Source: Gemmatimonadaceae bacterium (GTDB lineage Bacteria > Gemmatimonadota > Gemmatimonadetes > Gemmatimonadales > Gemmatimonadaceae). Taken from it: 64,000 bases of DNA. Below, in pieces: positions 16,985-26,574 of this stretch. A program made the translations under genes and the position numbers. Under the pieces are notes generated by a model. That model was given only the letters and a program-made list of their open reading frames with translations. It made no database searches and was not told the origin of the DNA. The stretch covers positions 62,001-126,000 of the forward strand of contig DASUHB010000011.1 of the NCBI GenBank assembly GCA_036273715.1, given 5' to 3'. Within the stretch, counting starts at the first letter, position 1. The number at the start of each line of letters is the position of its first letter.

Positions 16985-19072
16985 TTACCCGACGCGGAAC
17001 AGTTCCAGCGCCCGGCGGTACCGCTCGCCTAACGCTGCGCGCAGCGGCGCGTGGTCGCGACCCCGGAGATCGGGGTCGGACGCCAGAATCGCTTCGGCGG
17101 CCGCGCGGGCGATCGCGAACAGGGCTTCGTCCTTGAGCGGGTCGGCGATGCGGAAGGTGGGGTCGCCGCTCTGCTGCGCGCCGAAGAGGTCGCCCATGCC
17201 GCGGAGCCGGAGGTCGGCGCGGGCGATCTCGAAGCCGTCGTCCGTGCCGACGAACACCTCGAGCCGCGCGCGCGTCTCCGGGCCCGGGTCGCCTAACAGA
17301 ATGCAATAGCTGGCCGATCCGCCGCGACCGACGCGGCCGCGGAGCTGGTGGAGCTGCGACAGGCCGAAGCGCTCCGGATGCTCGATCACCATCACCGTCG
17401 CGTTGGGCACGTCGATGCCGACCTCGATCACCGTCGTCGCGACCAGCACGTCGATCTCGTGATCGCGGAACGCGCGCATCACCTGGTCGCGCTCGTCGGG
17501 CGGCAGGCGGCCGTGCAGCAGCGCCACGCGCCGGTGCGCGAACGGGCCGCGCGAGAGCTCGGCGTGCATCGTCGCAGCGGCCTTGAGGTCGGTCTTCTCC
17601 GATTCCTCGATCACCGGATACACCACGTAGCCCTGCCGCCCCTCGGCCAGCTGGCGCTCGACCGCCTCGAGCACGGCGCCGCGGCGCGACGACGGACGCA
17701 GGACGGTTTTCACCGGCAGACGGCCGGGCGGCCGCTCGTCCAACACGCTGACGTCCAGATCGCCCAGCGCCGTGAGCGCCAGGGAGCGCGGAATCGGCGT
17801 GGCGCTCAGGAGCAGCACGTCGGGACGGCCGGAGGGCGCGCCGGGGGCGGCCTTCGCGCCCAACGCGGCGCGCTGCTCGACGCCGAAGCGCTGCTGTTCG
17901 TCGATGGCGACGAACCCCAGGCGTCCGAACCGCGTGTCTTCCTGCACCAGCGCGTGCGTGCCCACCGCGATGAGCGGCGACGTGCCTGCCAGCCGCGCCG
18001 CGCGCTCGCGGCGCTCGGACGCCGTGAGGCGGCCCGTCAGCAGCACCGGTTCGATGCCTAACGGACCCAGCAGCCGCGTCAGCGTGGCGGCGTGCTGCTC
18101 GGCCAGCAGCTCCGTCGGCGCCATCATCGCCGCCTGATAGCCGTTCTCGAGCGCCAGCAGCGCCGCGAACAGCGCCACTACCGTCTTGCCGCTGCCGACG
18201 TCGCCCTGCAACAGCCGGTGCATGCGCCGGTCGCCGCACATGTCGGCCACGATGTCGCGGATGGCGCGCGTCTGCGCCCCGGTGAGCTCGAACGGCAGCT
18301 CGCGCTTGAGGCGGCTCGTGAGCTCGCGCTTGTTCACGAACGCGATGCCCGCGCGCCGCTCGCGGGCCAGCTCTTTGGCGCGGAGCTGCAGCAGGTTCAC
18401 GAACAGCGCTTCCTCGAGCGCCAGCCGCGAGCGGCCGCGCTCCGCCTCGGCGAGCGTCGCCGGACGGTGCACCATGCGCAGCGCCTCGCGGAGCGGCGGC
18501 ACGCCGGCCCGCTCCATCAGCTCGCGCGGCAGCGACTCGCGGACTAACGGAAGCAGCGCGTCCAGATGCGCGTGCACGATCGCGCGGATCTGCTTGAACG
18601 ACAGCCCTTCCGTGGCCGGGTACACCGCGAGCACGCGTCCGCCGCTCACGTCGTCCGTCTCGGCGCCTCCGCCCAGGTTCACCATCTCGCGCGGCTGCAG
18701 CTGCCGGCCGTGGAAGAACCGCACGCGGCCGGTGACCAGCAGCACGTCATCCTTCTCCACCACGCGGTCGAGGAACGGCTGGCCTGGCCACGCCGCTTCG
18801 ATCAAGCCCGTCGGGTCCTTGAGCACGGCCTGGAAGATCCGCAGGCCTTTGCGCGTGGGGATGATTCCCTTCGAGATCACCGTGCCGATCACCGTCGCAT
18901 CCATGCCCGGCGCGAGCGTCGAGATGCGCGCGACGGTGCTCGCGTCGTGGTAGCGGTGCGGGAGGTGGTAGAGGAGGTCGCGCGCCGTGCGGACGCCGAG
19001 CCGGTGCAGCGCTTCGGCGCGGCGCGGGCCGACGCCTTTGAGATACGCGACGTTGGTGTCGAGGTTCGCCAC
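16985..19072 (-). CDS. recG: ATP-dependent DNA helicase RecG
   Basis: A 695-aa SF2 helicase that remodels stalled forks and branched DNA. The N-terminal wedge/OB domain runs to about residue 270 (NLDTNVAYLKGVGPRRAEAL). The helicase core follows with Walker A GDVGSGKT, motif II DEQQRFG (most RecG proteins have DEQHRFG), motif III LLLSATPIPRSLAL, and motif VI QLHQLRGRVGRG. The C-terminal TRG-like end reads LRLRGMGDLFGAQQSG. GTG start; 17 bp after ftsY, a spacer filled by two adjacent GTTAGGC words. The stop lies in a repeat copy. Confidence 0.96.
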   Translation of the reverse strand: MANLDTNVAYLKGVGPRRAEALHRLGVRTARDLLYHLPHRYHDASTVARISTLAPGMDATVIGTVISKGIIPTRKGLRIFQAVLKDPTGLIEAAWPGQPFLDRVVEKDDVLLVTGRVRFFHGRQLQPREMVNLGGGAETDDVSGGRVLAVYPATEGLSFKQIRAIVHAHLDALLPLVRESLPRELMERAGVPPLREALRMVHRPATLAEAERGRSRLALEEALFVNLLQLRAKELARERRAGIAFVNKRELTSRLKRELPFELTGAQTRAIRDIVADMCGDRRMHRLLQGDVGSGKTVVALFAALLALENGYQAAMMAPTELLAEQHAATLTRLLGPLGIEPVLLTGRLTASERRERAARLAGTSPLIAVGTHALVQEDTRFGRLGFVAIDEQQRFGVEQRAALGAKAAPGAPSGRPDVLLLSATPIPRSLALTALGDLDVSVLDERPPGRLPVKTVLRPSSRRGAVLEAVERQLAEGRQGYVVYPVIEESEKTDLKAAATMHAELSRGPFAHRRVALLHGRLPPDERDQVMRAFRDHEIDVLVATTVIEVGIDVPNATVMVIEHPERFGLSQLHQLRGRVGRGGSASYCILLGDPGPETRARLEVFVGTDDGFEIARADLRLRGMGDLFGAQQSGDPTFRIADPLKDEALFAIARAAAEAILASDPDLRGRDHAPLRAALGERYRRALELFRVG

Positions 19073-19073
19073 G

Positions 19074-19087
19074 GTTAGGCGTTAGGC
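19074..19087. repeat. Back-to-back pair of the GTTAGGC motif in the ftsY-recG spacer
   Basis: Positions 19074-19080 and 19081-19087 are two immediately adjacent GTTAGGC copies filling the 17-bp non-coding gap between ftsY and recG. It is the only tandem pair seen, and it shows that the motif is not just a codon effect. Confidence 0.7.
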
Positions 19088-19089
19088 GG

Positions 19090-20016
19090 CTACTCGGCGA
19101 AGAGATCGCGGGCGTACTGCGCCGCGTCGAACGGCACCAGGTCGTCCGCCTTCTCGCCGACGCCGACGAACTTGATCGGCACGTCGAGCGCTTCGTGCAC
19201 CGCCACCACGATGCCGCCGCGCGCCGTGCCGTCGAGCTTCGTGATCACCACGCCGCTGAGCGGCACCGACGCCGAGAACGAGCGGGCCTGGGCGACGGCA
19301 TTCTGGCCGATGGTGCCGTCGAGCACGAGCAGTGTTTCGTGCGGCGCGCCGGGCAGGCGTTTCGCGATCACGCGCGCCACCTTCTGCAGCTCGGTCATGA
19401 GATCGTCCTGCGTGTGCAGACGGCCCGCGGTGTCCACGATCACCACGTCGGCGCGGCGCGCCACCGCGGCGTCGATGGCGTTGTACGCGACCGCCGCCGG
19501 GTCGCTGCCCTGCGCGCTGCCGATGAATTGCGCGCCGACGCGCTCGGCCCACACGCGCAGCTGGTCGATCGCGCCGGCGCGATACGTGTCGCCGGCGGCC
19601 ACGACCACCTGCGTGCCCTGCCGGCGCAGCCGCGCCGCGAGCTTGGCGATGAACGTCGTCTTGCCGGCGCCGTTCACCCCCACGACGAGAACCACGGTCG
19701 GCGACGCGCCTAACGCCAACGCCGGATCGCTCTGCCCTGCGCGCAGCGATGTCTCGACGCCCGTGCGCAGCGCGTCCAGGAACTCGTCCTGCGTCCGCAC
19801 GTAGCCGAGCTTCGCCGCGGACTCGACGTCGGCGACGAGCCGCACGCTCACGGGAACGCCGAAGTCGGCGTCGAGGAGCAGCTCTTCCAGCTGCTCGAGC
19901 GAGCCGGCATTGACGCCGCCGCGGACCACCACGCCGACGTCGAACAGCGCGATGTCCTTGAGGCGCTGCCAGAACGAGCGTCGCGGGGCGTCGTCGGCGC
20001 GGCGAAGAATGCGCAT
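19090..20016 (-). CDS. ftsY: Signal recognition particle receptor FtsY
   Basis: A 308-aa SRP GTPase docking ribosome-SRP complexes at the membrane. The acidic A domain is essentially missing; the N domain begins directly (RRSFWQRLKDIALFDVG), as in many non-enteric FtsY proteins. The G domain has GVNGAGKTTFIAKLA (P-loop), VAAGDTYRAGAIDQL, VDTAGRLHTQDDLM, TKLDGTARGG and GVGEKADDLVPF. All motifs are intact. It sits between a VWA-like membrane protein gene and recG, in the lower arm of the division cluster. Confidence 0.96.
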   Translation of the reverse strand: MRILRRADDAPRRSFWQRLKDIALFDVGVVVRGGVNAGSLEQLEELLLDADFGVPVSVRLVADVESAAKLGYVRTQDEFLDALRTGVETSLRAGQSDPALALGASPTVVLVVGVNGAGKTTFIAKLAARLRRQGTQVVVAAGDTYRAGAIDQLRVWAERVGAQFIGSAQGSDPAAVAYNAIDAAVARRADVVIVDTAGRLHTQDDLMTELQKVARVIAKRLPGAPHETLLVLDGTIGQNAVAQARSFSASVPLSGVVITKLDGTARGGIVVAVHEALDVPIKFVGVGEKADDLVPFDAAQYARDLFAE

Positions 20017-20055
20017 GGCTACGAATCGAAATCCGGTTGCAGTTAGGCGAAGCCG

Positions 20056-21843
20056 CTAGCGCAATCCGCGCCGGCGGCGCAGGAGCCACTCGATGCACAG
20101 CGCGGCGATGAGCGCGATGTAGCTCCACCACATGTCGCGCAGCCGCGGCTGATCGCCGAACGACGTCGCCCCGCCCACCGGTCCGCCGCGCACCGCGCCC
20201 GCGCGCGGCAGCAACTCGCGCGAAGGATTCACTACCAGCACCGCGGCGCCCCCGACCACGCGCGCATCGTACACGCCGGGCGGCATCGGGTCTGTCTGCG
20301 CAACCGTGGCGCCCGCGCCGAACCGCAGCGTAAGCGAATCATCGCGCGCCGTACCACGACGTCGCAGCACCACGCGCACGACGCTGTCTTTCGATGCGGC
20401 AGTCCCGCGCCGCCAACGCACCGGATCGCCGGCGCGCACCACGCCCTCGGCAGGCGTCGCCGCCCGAGGATCGGGACGCTCCGCACTCAACCAGTCAAAT
20501 ATACTCCCCCACAAGGCGACGAACGCGTCGGCGCTGGCGCCGCCGCGGAACTGCCACCGCCAGAACCCGGACGCGCTCACGACGACCACGCGGCGACCCT
20601 GCGCCGCGCCGCCGGCAATCGCCGGCCGCCGATCGTACTGCCTCGCGCGCGCCACCGTGAGCGCCTCCCACTCGCCGGTGGGCGCACGGGGCGATACCGT
20701 GATCGGCGGCAGGCTGTCCCACACGATGCCCGCCAGCGCGCCCGCGATCGGCGACGGCGGCGCATCGATCGCGTACCACTCGCCCGTCGTATCCGCCGAC
20801 GGAACCACGAGCGCCAACGAACCCGTCATCGCCGTGCGCGGCGCACCGAAATAGCTCGTGTCGCCGTGCAGAATGGCGAGCGGCGCGTCGTGCATCGCGC
20901 CCTTCACCGTGCGCTCGTCCACCGGCGCCAGGGATCCATCCTGGCGCCACTGTCCGGGCGCGACGCGAAAGTACGCACGCGTGGGCAGCGCGACGGCGCC
21001 GCGCAGCACCGGCAGCACGAACCGCGCATCGAAGTCCGGCGACGTCGACGCGAGCACGGCGCCCGCCGCGCGCGCCACGTCCACGGCTACGCCTAACGTA
21101 TCGTTGCGCGCTTCGCGATCTCCCGGTACGGTGACGACGGCGTCGAGCACCGATGGCCCAACGGGGCCGGCGATCGGCGCCCGCACCGTGATCGTCCGCT
21201 CGGCCCGGGCGGGCATCGAGTCGAGCGCCACCGACGTCAGCACGCGGCCGCCGAGCAGAATCCGGATGCTGCCCGGCGGCGTGGCGAGCGAATCGGCGCG
21301 GACGCCCACATGCAGCTCCACCGTGTCGCCGCTGACGGCTGCGCGCGGCGCATCGAGCGACACGACCGCGACGTCGCGCACGGGCGGGTGTGCGAGCACC
21401 ACGATGCGCGAGCCGGCGGGAAAGCCGGGCAGCGCCGCCGGGTCGTCGATCTCGCCATCGGTGATGAGGTCGAGCGGCCGCCCCGCGCCTAACGCACGCT
21501 CGGCCAGCGCACGGGCGCGGGTCGACACGTCGGCCGGCTCCGGCGTGCGCGGCGCGCGGCGCACGCTGTCGCCGAAGAGCAGCACCGAATCGGGCGTCAG
21601 CGACTGCGCCTGGCGGCGCGCGCCGTTCCAGAGCGCGGTGTCGCCGTCGCGGGTCCAGCTCTCCGAGGCATCGAGCGCCACGAGCGGCGGCAGCGGATGG
21701 CGCGGGCCCGCCGGCGCGTCGAGCAGCAACGCCACGCCTAACGCAATGGCGATGGCCCGCAGCCCCGCGGGCACCCATCGCCTCGGGTACAGCCAGGCGG
21801 CGATCCCCGCCCCGATGGCGACGGCGATGATCCAGGAGAGCAC
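20056..21843 (-). CDS. VWA/BatA-like membrane protein of unknown function
   Basis: A 595-aa protein starting at GTG. Two N-terminal helices (about 1-20 and 27-43) are followed by VALDASESW, a DxSxS beginning of a MIDAS metal site as in von Willebrand A domains. A long extracytoplasmic region of beta-rich modules follows, and a C-terminal helix (YIALIAALCIEWLLRRRR) ends the protein. The topology resembles BatA/BatB-type or glutamine-amidotransferase-like membrane proteins linked to envelope stress. It is followed by ftsY, with the M23 peptidase gene upstream. Function unknown; division or wall context is suggestive only. Confidence 0.68.
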   Translation of the reverse strand: MLSWIIAVAIGAGIAAWLYPRRWVPAGLRAIAIALGVALLLDAPAGPRHPLPPLVALDASESWTRDGDTALWNGARRQAQSLTPDSVLLFGDSVRRAPRTPEPADVSTRARALAERALGAGRPLDLITDGEIDDPAALPGFPAGSRIVVLAHPPVRDVAVVSLDAPRAAVSGDTVELHVGVRADSLATPPGSIRILLGGRVLTSVALDSMPARAERTITVRAPIAGPVGPSVLDAVVTVPGDREARNDTLGVAVDVARAAGAVLASTSPDFDARFVLPVLRGAVALPTRAYFRVAPGQWRQDGSLAPVDERTVKGAMHDAPLAILHGDTSYFGAPRTAMTGSLALVVPSADTTGEWYAIDAPPSPIAGALAGIVWDSLPPITVSPRAPTGEWEALTVARARQYDRRPAIAGGAAQGRRVVVVSASGFWRWQFRGGASADAFVALWGSIFDWLSAERPDPRAATPAEGVVRAGDPVRWRRGTAASKDSVVRVVLRRRGTARDDSLTLRFGAGATVAQTDPMPPGVYDARVVGGAAVLVVNPSRELLPRAGAVRGGPVGGATSFGDQPRLRDMWWSYIALIAALCIEWLLRRRRGLR

Positions 21844-21897
21844 GAGTGCGCGGGACGCTTGACGTGACGGGGAAGGAAACCGGTGAAGGCCCCTTCC

Positions 21898-23175
21898 CTA
21901 CCCCACGGCGCCCGAGAGTTTCGCCAGCAGCGAATCGCGCGTCGCGTCGAACTTGGACTGCTCCGCGGCCGCGACAGGAAGGCCGGTATCACGCTTGAGC
22001 GCCGTGCGCGGGTCGCGCTGGCGTCCGTCCACCAGGATCTCGAAGTGGAGGTGCGGACCCGTCGCCAGACCCGTCATGCCCACGTAGCCGATCGTCTGTC
22101 CGATCGCGACCACGCGGCCGGGGCGAATGCCGCGCGCGAATCCGCGCAGATGGCCGTAGCGACTCACGATGCCGTTGCGATGCCGGATGTCGATCATGTT
22201 GCCGTAGCCGCCGCGTCGGCCCGCAAAGATGACGACGCCGTCGCTGATGGCGCGCACCGGCGTGCCCGCGTTGGCCGCGTAGTCGGTTCCCGTGTGGTTG
22301 CGCCAGATGCCGAGGATTGGATGCAGGCGGCGCCCGAAGGTGCTCGAGATCCGTCGAAACTCGAGCGGCGCACGCAGAAACGCGGCGCGCATCGAACGGC
22401 CCGTCTGGTCGAAGTACTCGGCGCGCCCGGGCGCTTCGGTGAATCGCACCGCGTCCGTCTCGGTGCCCGACAGATCGAACCGGGCGGCGAGGATGTTGCC
22501 GACGCGTACCACGCCGCCGGGCCCCTGGGAGCGCTCGAAGAGAACGCGGAACGCGTCGCCGGGCTGGAGCTCGCGGCTCATGTCCACGCGATACTCGTAG
22601 ATGTCGGCGAGCGACCACGCGAGCTCAGAGCGCGCGCCCTTGGGCAGCACGCCGGCCGCGGAATCGTCGAGCGCGGCGTACAGGTTGGAGGTGATGACGC
22701 CGTGGACGGCGATCGTATCGGTGTGCCACGGCAGCCGTTCGTCGGCGCCGGTCCAGGCGCTGTCGCCTAACCGTGTGACGTGGACCAGGTGGTCGACGGC
22801 CAGCTGGAACACGACTTCCGACGGCGTCGAATCGCCGCGGGGGGTGCGCACGACCACGGGCATGCCGGCCGGCGTGCGGCGCGGATCGAGTGCACTGGCC
22901 GCGGTGAGAATCTTCGCCGCATCGGCGGTGCGGATGCCCGCGCGCTCGAGGAGGCCGGAGAGGGTTTCACCCGCGTGCAGGGTGTCGTCGCGAACGGTGA
23001 TGCCCGAATCACTTGCGTTAGGCAGCGACCGGGGCGCCGAGGCCCTGGTGTCGGGGCGAACGGGCGTCGCGGCCGGTGCGAGACGCGACCAGTGTGGCCA
23101 GCCGATGCACACCACGACCACACCCAGCGCCACGATCGCCGCCGTCGTCCACGCGCGCGGCGACGGGCGCTTCAA
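21898..23175 (-). CDS. M23-family murein peptidase (LytM-like)
   Basis: A 425-aa envelope protein with one N-terminal membrane helix (about residues 9-26). A LysM/OapA-like segment follows ([17 protein letters not shown]), then an SH3-like middle. The C-terminal M23 domain has zinc ligands in NHTGTDYAA (H, D) and HLHFEI (H), plus SRYGHL. All three metal ligands are present, so it may cut wall cross-links itself, unlike the degenerate EnvC/NlpD activators. The start is TTG overlapping the ftsZ stop (TTGA). Coupling to ftsZ points to septal wall splitting. Confidence 0.88.
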   Translation of the reverse strand: MKRPSPRAWTTAAIVALGVVVVCIGWPHWSRLAPAATPVRPDTRASAPRSLPNASDSGITVRDDTLHAGETLSGLLERAGIRTADAAKILTAASALDPRRTPAGMPVVVRTPRGDSTPSEVVFQLAVDHLVHVTRLGDSAWTGADERLPWHTDTIAVHGVITSNLYAALDDSAAGVLPKGARSELAWSLADIYEYRVDMSRELQPGDAFRVLFERSQGPGGVVRVGNILAARFDLSGTETDAVRFTEAPGRAEYFDQTGRSMRAAFLRAPLEFRRISSTFGRRLHPILGIWRNHTGTDYAANAGTPVRAISDGVVIFAGRRGGYGNMIDIRHRNGIVSRYGHLRGFARGIRPGRVVAIGQTIGYVGMTGLATGPHLHFEILVDGRQRDPRTALKRDTGLPVAAAEQSKFDATRDSLLAKLSGAVG

Positions 23176-24359
23176 TCCATCTGCCTCCGGATGAACGTCG
23201 GAATCTCCATGTCACTGAGATCCTGCGACGTCTTGTCCGACGGCGCACCCGGTTGCGACGCCCGGCGCTCGGCCGGCGGCGCCGCGCGCGGTGGCACCAC
23301 GGGCTGCTGGCGCTGGCGCTGCGCCGGGAACGGCAGCACCGGCGTCGTCGGCATCATCGCGGCGCGCGACGACGGTTCCATGACGGAGCCCGTCTGCAAC
23401 GCGCGATCGAAGCCGGTCGCGATGACGGTGACGCGAATCTCACCCTGCATCGCCGGCTCGTTCACGGCGCCGAAAATGATTTCGGCGTCGTCGCCCACCG
23501 AGTCGTGCACGATCTCGTTGATCTGGTGGACTTCGCCTAACGTGAGGTCGTTGCCGCCGGTGATGTTGATCAGCACGCCCGTCGCGCCGCCCACGGAGAT
23601 GTTGTCGAGCAGCGGCGACGAGATCGCCTGCTGCGCGGCCTCGATCGCCCGGTTGTCGCCGCGGCCGATGCCGGTGCCCATGAGCGCCGAGCCGCCGCTC
23701 TGCATCACGGTCCGCACGTCGGCGAAGTCGACGTTCACCAGCCCGGTGACGCTGATGAGGCTCGAGATCCCCTGCGTGGCGTGCAGCAGCACTTCGTCGG
23801 CCTTCTTGAGCGCGTCGCCGAAGGGAATGTTCTTGGCCACCACCGCCAGCAGCCGCTCGTTAGGCACGACGATCATCGTGTCCACGTGCTTGCGCATCTC
23901 GGAGATGCCCGCGTCCGCCTGCCGCATGCGCTTCCGTCCCTCGAACAGGAACGGCTTGGTGACGATGCCCACCGTGAGCGCCCCCGCCTCGCGCGCCATC
24001 TCGCATACGATCGGCGCCGCCCCGGTCCCCGTCCCGCCGCCCATGCCGCACGTCACGAACACGAGATCGGCGTTGGTCATCGCCCGCGCCACCTCGTCCC
24101 GGTTTTCCTCGATGGCCTGCCGTCCAATCTCCGGACGCGCCCCCGCCCCCAGACCCCTCGTCAGCTTCTTCCCGATCTGAATCTTGACGTCTGACTTCGA
24201 GTTCAGCAGGGCCTGCGCGTCCGTGTTGACGGAGATGAACTCGACCCCTTCGAGATGCTCCTCGATCATTCGATTGACCGCATTGCCGCCGCCACCTCCG
24301 ACGCCGACCACCTTCATCCGGGCGTTCTGTGAGGTGCTCTCCTCGAACTCGAAGATCAT
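23172..24359 (-). CDS. ftsZ: Cell division GTPase FtsZ
   Basis: A 395-aa tubulin homologue forming the Z ring. The GTP loop GMGGGTGTG is at about 105-113, and the T7 loop ([11 protein letters not shown]) supplies catalytic acids. A Pro/Gln-rich linker (about 330-375) leads to the conserved C-terminal peptide [13 protein letters not shown], which binds FtsA. ATG start with TTAGGAG about 9 bases upstream. It is separated from ftsA by 207 bp and is probably transcribed partly from its own promoter there; its stop overlaps the M23 gene. Confidence 0.98.
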   Translation of the reverse strand: MIFEFEESTSQNARMKVVGVGGGGGNAVNRMIEEHLEGVEFISVNTDAQALLNSKSDVKIQIGKKLTRGLGAGARPEIGRQAIEENRDEVARAMTNADLVFVTCGMGGGTGTGAAPIVCEMAREAGALTVGIVTKPFLFEGRKRMRQADAGISEMRKHVDTMIVVPNERLLAVVAKNIPFGDALKKADEVLLHATQGISSLISVTGLVNVDFADVRTVMQSGGSALMGTGIGRGDNRAIEAAQQAISSPLLDNISVGGATGVLINITGGNDLTLGEVHQINEIVHDSVGDDAEIIFGAVNEPAMQGEIRVTVIATGFDRALQTGSVMEPSSRAAMMPTTPVLPFPAQRQRQQPVVPPRAAPPAERRASQPGAPSDKTSQDLSDMEIPTFIRRQMD

Positions 24360-24566
24360 TGCGGGGGGAACTCCTAATGAGTGACGAGAGAGGGGGACCT
24401 AAGTTCGGACGGAATATAATGCTTTCGCTTCCGAAACGCGCCAGAGACCAAGGGGCAGTAGAGGTACAGTTTGGTCCGGTACCCCGATGAGACTCGTTGC
24501 AGGCCGGAGGGACAGAGTGCTACGCTCATGAAAACGCGACCCTCGTACGAGAGCGCGCTTGCGCGA
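24360..24566 (-). promoter_or_regulatory. ftsA-ftsZ spacer with putative ftsZ promoter
   Basis: The only sizeable gap in this arm of the dcw cluster. On the minus strand, TATATT (24413-24418) is a good -10 element about 55 bases from the ftsZ ATG, but no convincing -35 hexamer precedes it. TTAGGAG (about 24370-24377) is the ribosome site. Near ftsA, GCGCAAGCGC and CTCGTACGAG are small palindromes that could attenuate read-through. No gene seen. Confidence 0.4.
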
Positions 24567-25832
24567 TCAAAAAAAGTCCTGCAACCAGGTCTTCACTCTC
24601 TGCGCCAGCCGGTCCATGCCAGGCGCGGACACACCGCGTCTGCGCCCCGACGCCGCCCCCGGAACGCCGAGCGCCAGTCGCTGACCGCCATACAACGCCA
24701 GTCCAACCACCGTCGCGAACCGCGGCGACTCGACCGCGTCGCTCAAACCGCCGACGCTTGCCGCGGGTGAGCCCACGCGAACGCCCGTGCCGAAGACGTC
24801 AGCCGCCAGCTCGGCTGCGCCCGGAATGGCAGAGGCTCCGCCCGTAAGCACCACTCCGGCACTCAAGCGTCCCGCGAAGCCCGCGCCCGTGATTTCGCGA
24901 TTCACCATCTCGAAGATTTCATCCATCCGCTGATGGATGATGTGTGCGAGCAATTCGCGCGGAATCTGGCGCTCGCCCTGCGCGACGGTGCTCGGCAGCT
25001 GAATCACCTCGTGTGAATCCTTCATCATCGGCTCGTACGCGCAGCCGTAACTCTCCTTGAGCCGTTCCGCATCAGCTTGCGTGACGCCGAGTCCGTGCAC
25101 GAGATCGCTCGTCACGTTATTGCCGCCAAACCCGACGGTGCCGAGGAATCGGATCTTGCCTTCGTGGAACACGGCGAGATCGGTTGTGCCCGCGCCCATT
25201 TCGACGAGCGCCACACCGAGCTCTTTCTCGTCGTCGGTGAGCACGCTCAACGCGCTGGCCAGCGGTTCGAGCACCAGCTCCCGCACGTGATAGCCCGCCC
25301 GCTCGACCGCCCGACGAAGATTCGTGGCCGGCGACGCACCGATCGTCACCAGGTACATCTCCGTCTCGAGACGCATGCCGACCATTCCGATCGGATCGCG
25401 AATGCCGTGATTCTTGTCCACGCGGTATTCCTGCGGGATCGCGTGGAGCAGCTCGCGGTCGGCGGGAATCGCTTGCGTCCGCGCCACCTCGTTCGCGCGT
25501 TCGACGTCGGCGCGCGTCACGTCGTCGCCATTGACAGCGACCACACCGGAACTGGTCATCGCTTGCACGTGCTCGCCGGCAATGCCGGCATACACGTGCT
25601 CCACCGTCACGCCTGCCATGCGCTCGGCGTCCTGCATGGCTTTGGTGATCGAACGCGTGGTCTCTTCGATGTCGGCCACGACGCCGCGGCGCATCCCCGA
25701 CGTTCGCGCCTGTCCGACGCCCAGCACTTTCAGATTCGGGTGCTTCGGAAAGTCGCCCACCACCTCCGCGATGATCGCGGTGGTGCGCGAGGTACCGATA
25801 TCGAGCCCGGCAACGAGGCGTTCGGGATTCAT
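24567..25832 (-). CDS. ftsA: Cell division actin-like protein FtsA
   Basis: A 421-aa actin-fold membrane tether of the Z ring. Phosphate 1 motif AGLDIGTSRTTAII, the SHS2/1C domain (about 85-165), MGAGTTDLAVFHEGKI and VLTGGASAIPG are visible. The C-terminus MDRLAQRVKTWLQDFF is the amphipathic membrane-targeting helix. ATG overlaps the ftsQ stop. The gene contains no GTTAGGC word, unlike most neighbours. Confidence 0.97.
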   Translation of the reverse strand: MNPERLVAGLDIGTSRTTAIIAEVVGDFPKHPNLKVLGVGQARTSGMRRGVVADIEETTRSITKAMQDAERMAGVTVEHVYAGIAGEHVQAMTSSGVVAVNGDDVTRADVERANEVARTQAIPADRELLHAIPQEYRVDKNHGIRDPIGMVGMRLETEMYLVTIGASPATNLRRAVERAGYHVRELVLEPLASALSVLTDDEKELGVALVEMGAGTTDLAVFHEGKIRFLGTVGFGGNNVTSDLVHGLGVTQADAERLKESYGCAYEPMMKDSHEVIQLPSTVAQGERQIPRELLAHIIHQRMDEIFEMVNREITGAGFAGRLSAGVVLTGGASAIPGAAELAADVFGTGVRVGSPAASVGGLSDAVESPRFATVVGLALYGGQRLALGVPGAASGRRRGVSAPGMDRLAQRVKTWLQDFF

Positions 25833-26569
25833 TGCAGCCTGGCGATGACTTGATCTCTGAATCGAAGATCGAGCTCCGCGACGCGCGCATGACGCCGCGC
25901 GAGGTCGGCCTCGACAGGAATCACATCCGCGAGCCGATCTGCGCTCACGCCAACCAATGCTCGCACCATGACCGAAGGAAGTGCCACGTCCAACTCATCG
26001 CCACCCGGCCGTGCGCTGTGCCGCACCGAACTGATCTGTGCAAACAGTCGCGGCTCGTGCGCCTTCACGTCGGCCAACAGCGCGAGCACCGACGGGTCCG
26101 GGGACTCGACCACCGGCAGATCAATGTTGGTTCGACTTGGATCGATGGGCAACGCGTGACCGACTGCGTCCACCACACGAATCGCGCTTAAAGACGCACC
26201 TTTGCCTGGTGGTCCTGAAGTCTCGACGAGTGCGACGGGCGCGTTCTCAACCAACCGCACGACAAGAGTTCCGGGAAGCTTACGCTCGATCACAACGCTG
26301 CGCACCTGTGGGTCGCGTGCCACACGACGCTCGACCGGCGTGAGATTCATCCAGATCGACATCGTCGTGTCGACGTGCATACGCCCGATGATGCGCGACG
26401 GTTGCGCGTACACCGCGCCGTAGATCTCGACTTGTCGCACGTGAAAATAACCGAGCTGCGACAAGACGAGTGGTCCCCACCACGGTGCGGCGACGATCGC
26501 CGCGAGCGCCGCCGCGCCGGCGGGAATGCGCCATCCGATATTGCGCAGTCGCTCGAGGTATGCCGTCAT
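25829..26569 (-). CDS. ftsQ: Cell division protein FtsQ (POTRA domain)
   Basis: A 246-aa single-pass protein: short cytoplasmic tail, TM at about 14-38 (GWRIPAGAAALAAIVAAPWW), POTRA domain beginning FHVRQVEIYG, then a beta domain. FtsQ scaffolds FtsB/FtsL in the divisome. Start is ATG 26569; an in-frame GTG at 26578 that overlaps the murC stop is equally possible. Much upstream sequence in this frame belongs to murC. The stop overlaps ftsA (ATGA). Confidence 0.88.
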   Translation of the reverse strand: MTAYLERLRNIGWRIPAGAAALAAIVAAPWWGPLVLSQLGYFHVRQVEIYGAVYAQPSRIIGRMHVDTTMSIWMNLTPVERRVARDPQVRSVVIERKLPGTLVVRLVENAPVALVETSGPPGKGASLSAIRVVDAVGHALPIDPSRTNIDLPVVESPDPSVLALLADVKAHEPRLFAQISSVRHSARPGGDELDVALPSVMVRALVGVSADRLADVIPVEADLARRHARVAELDLRFRDQVIARLQ

Positions 26570-26574
26570 GCGAC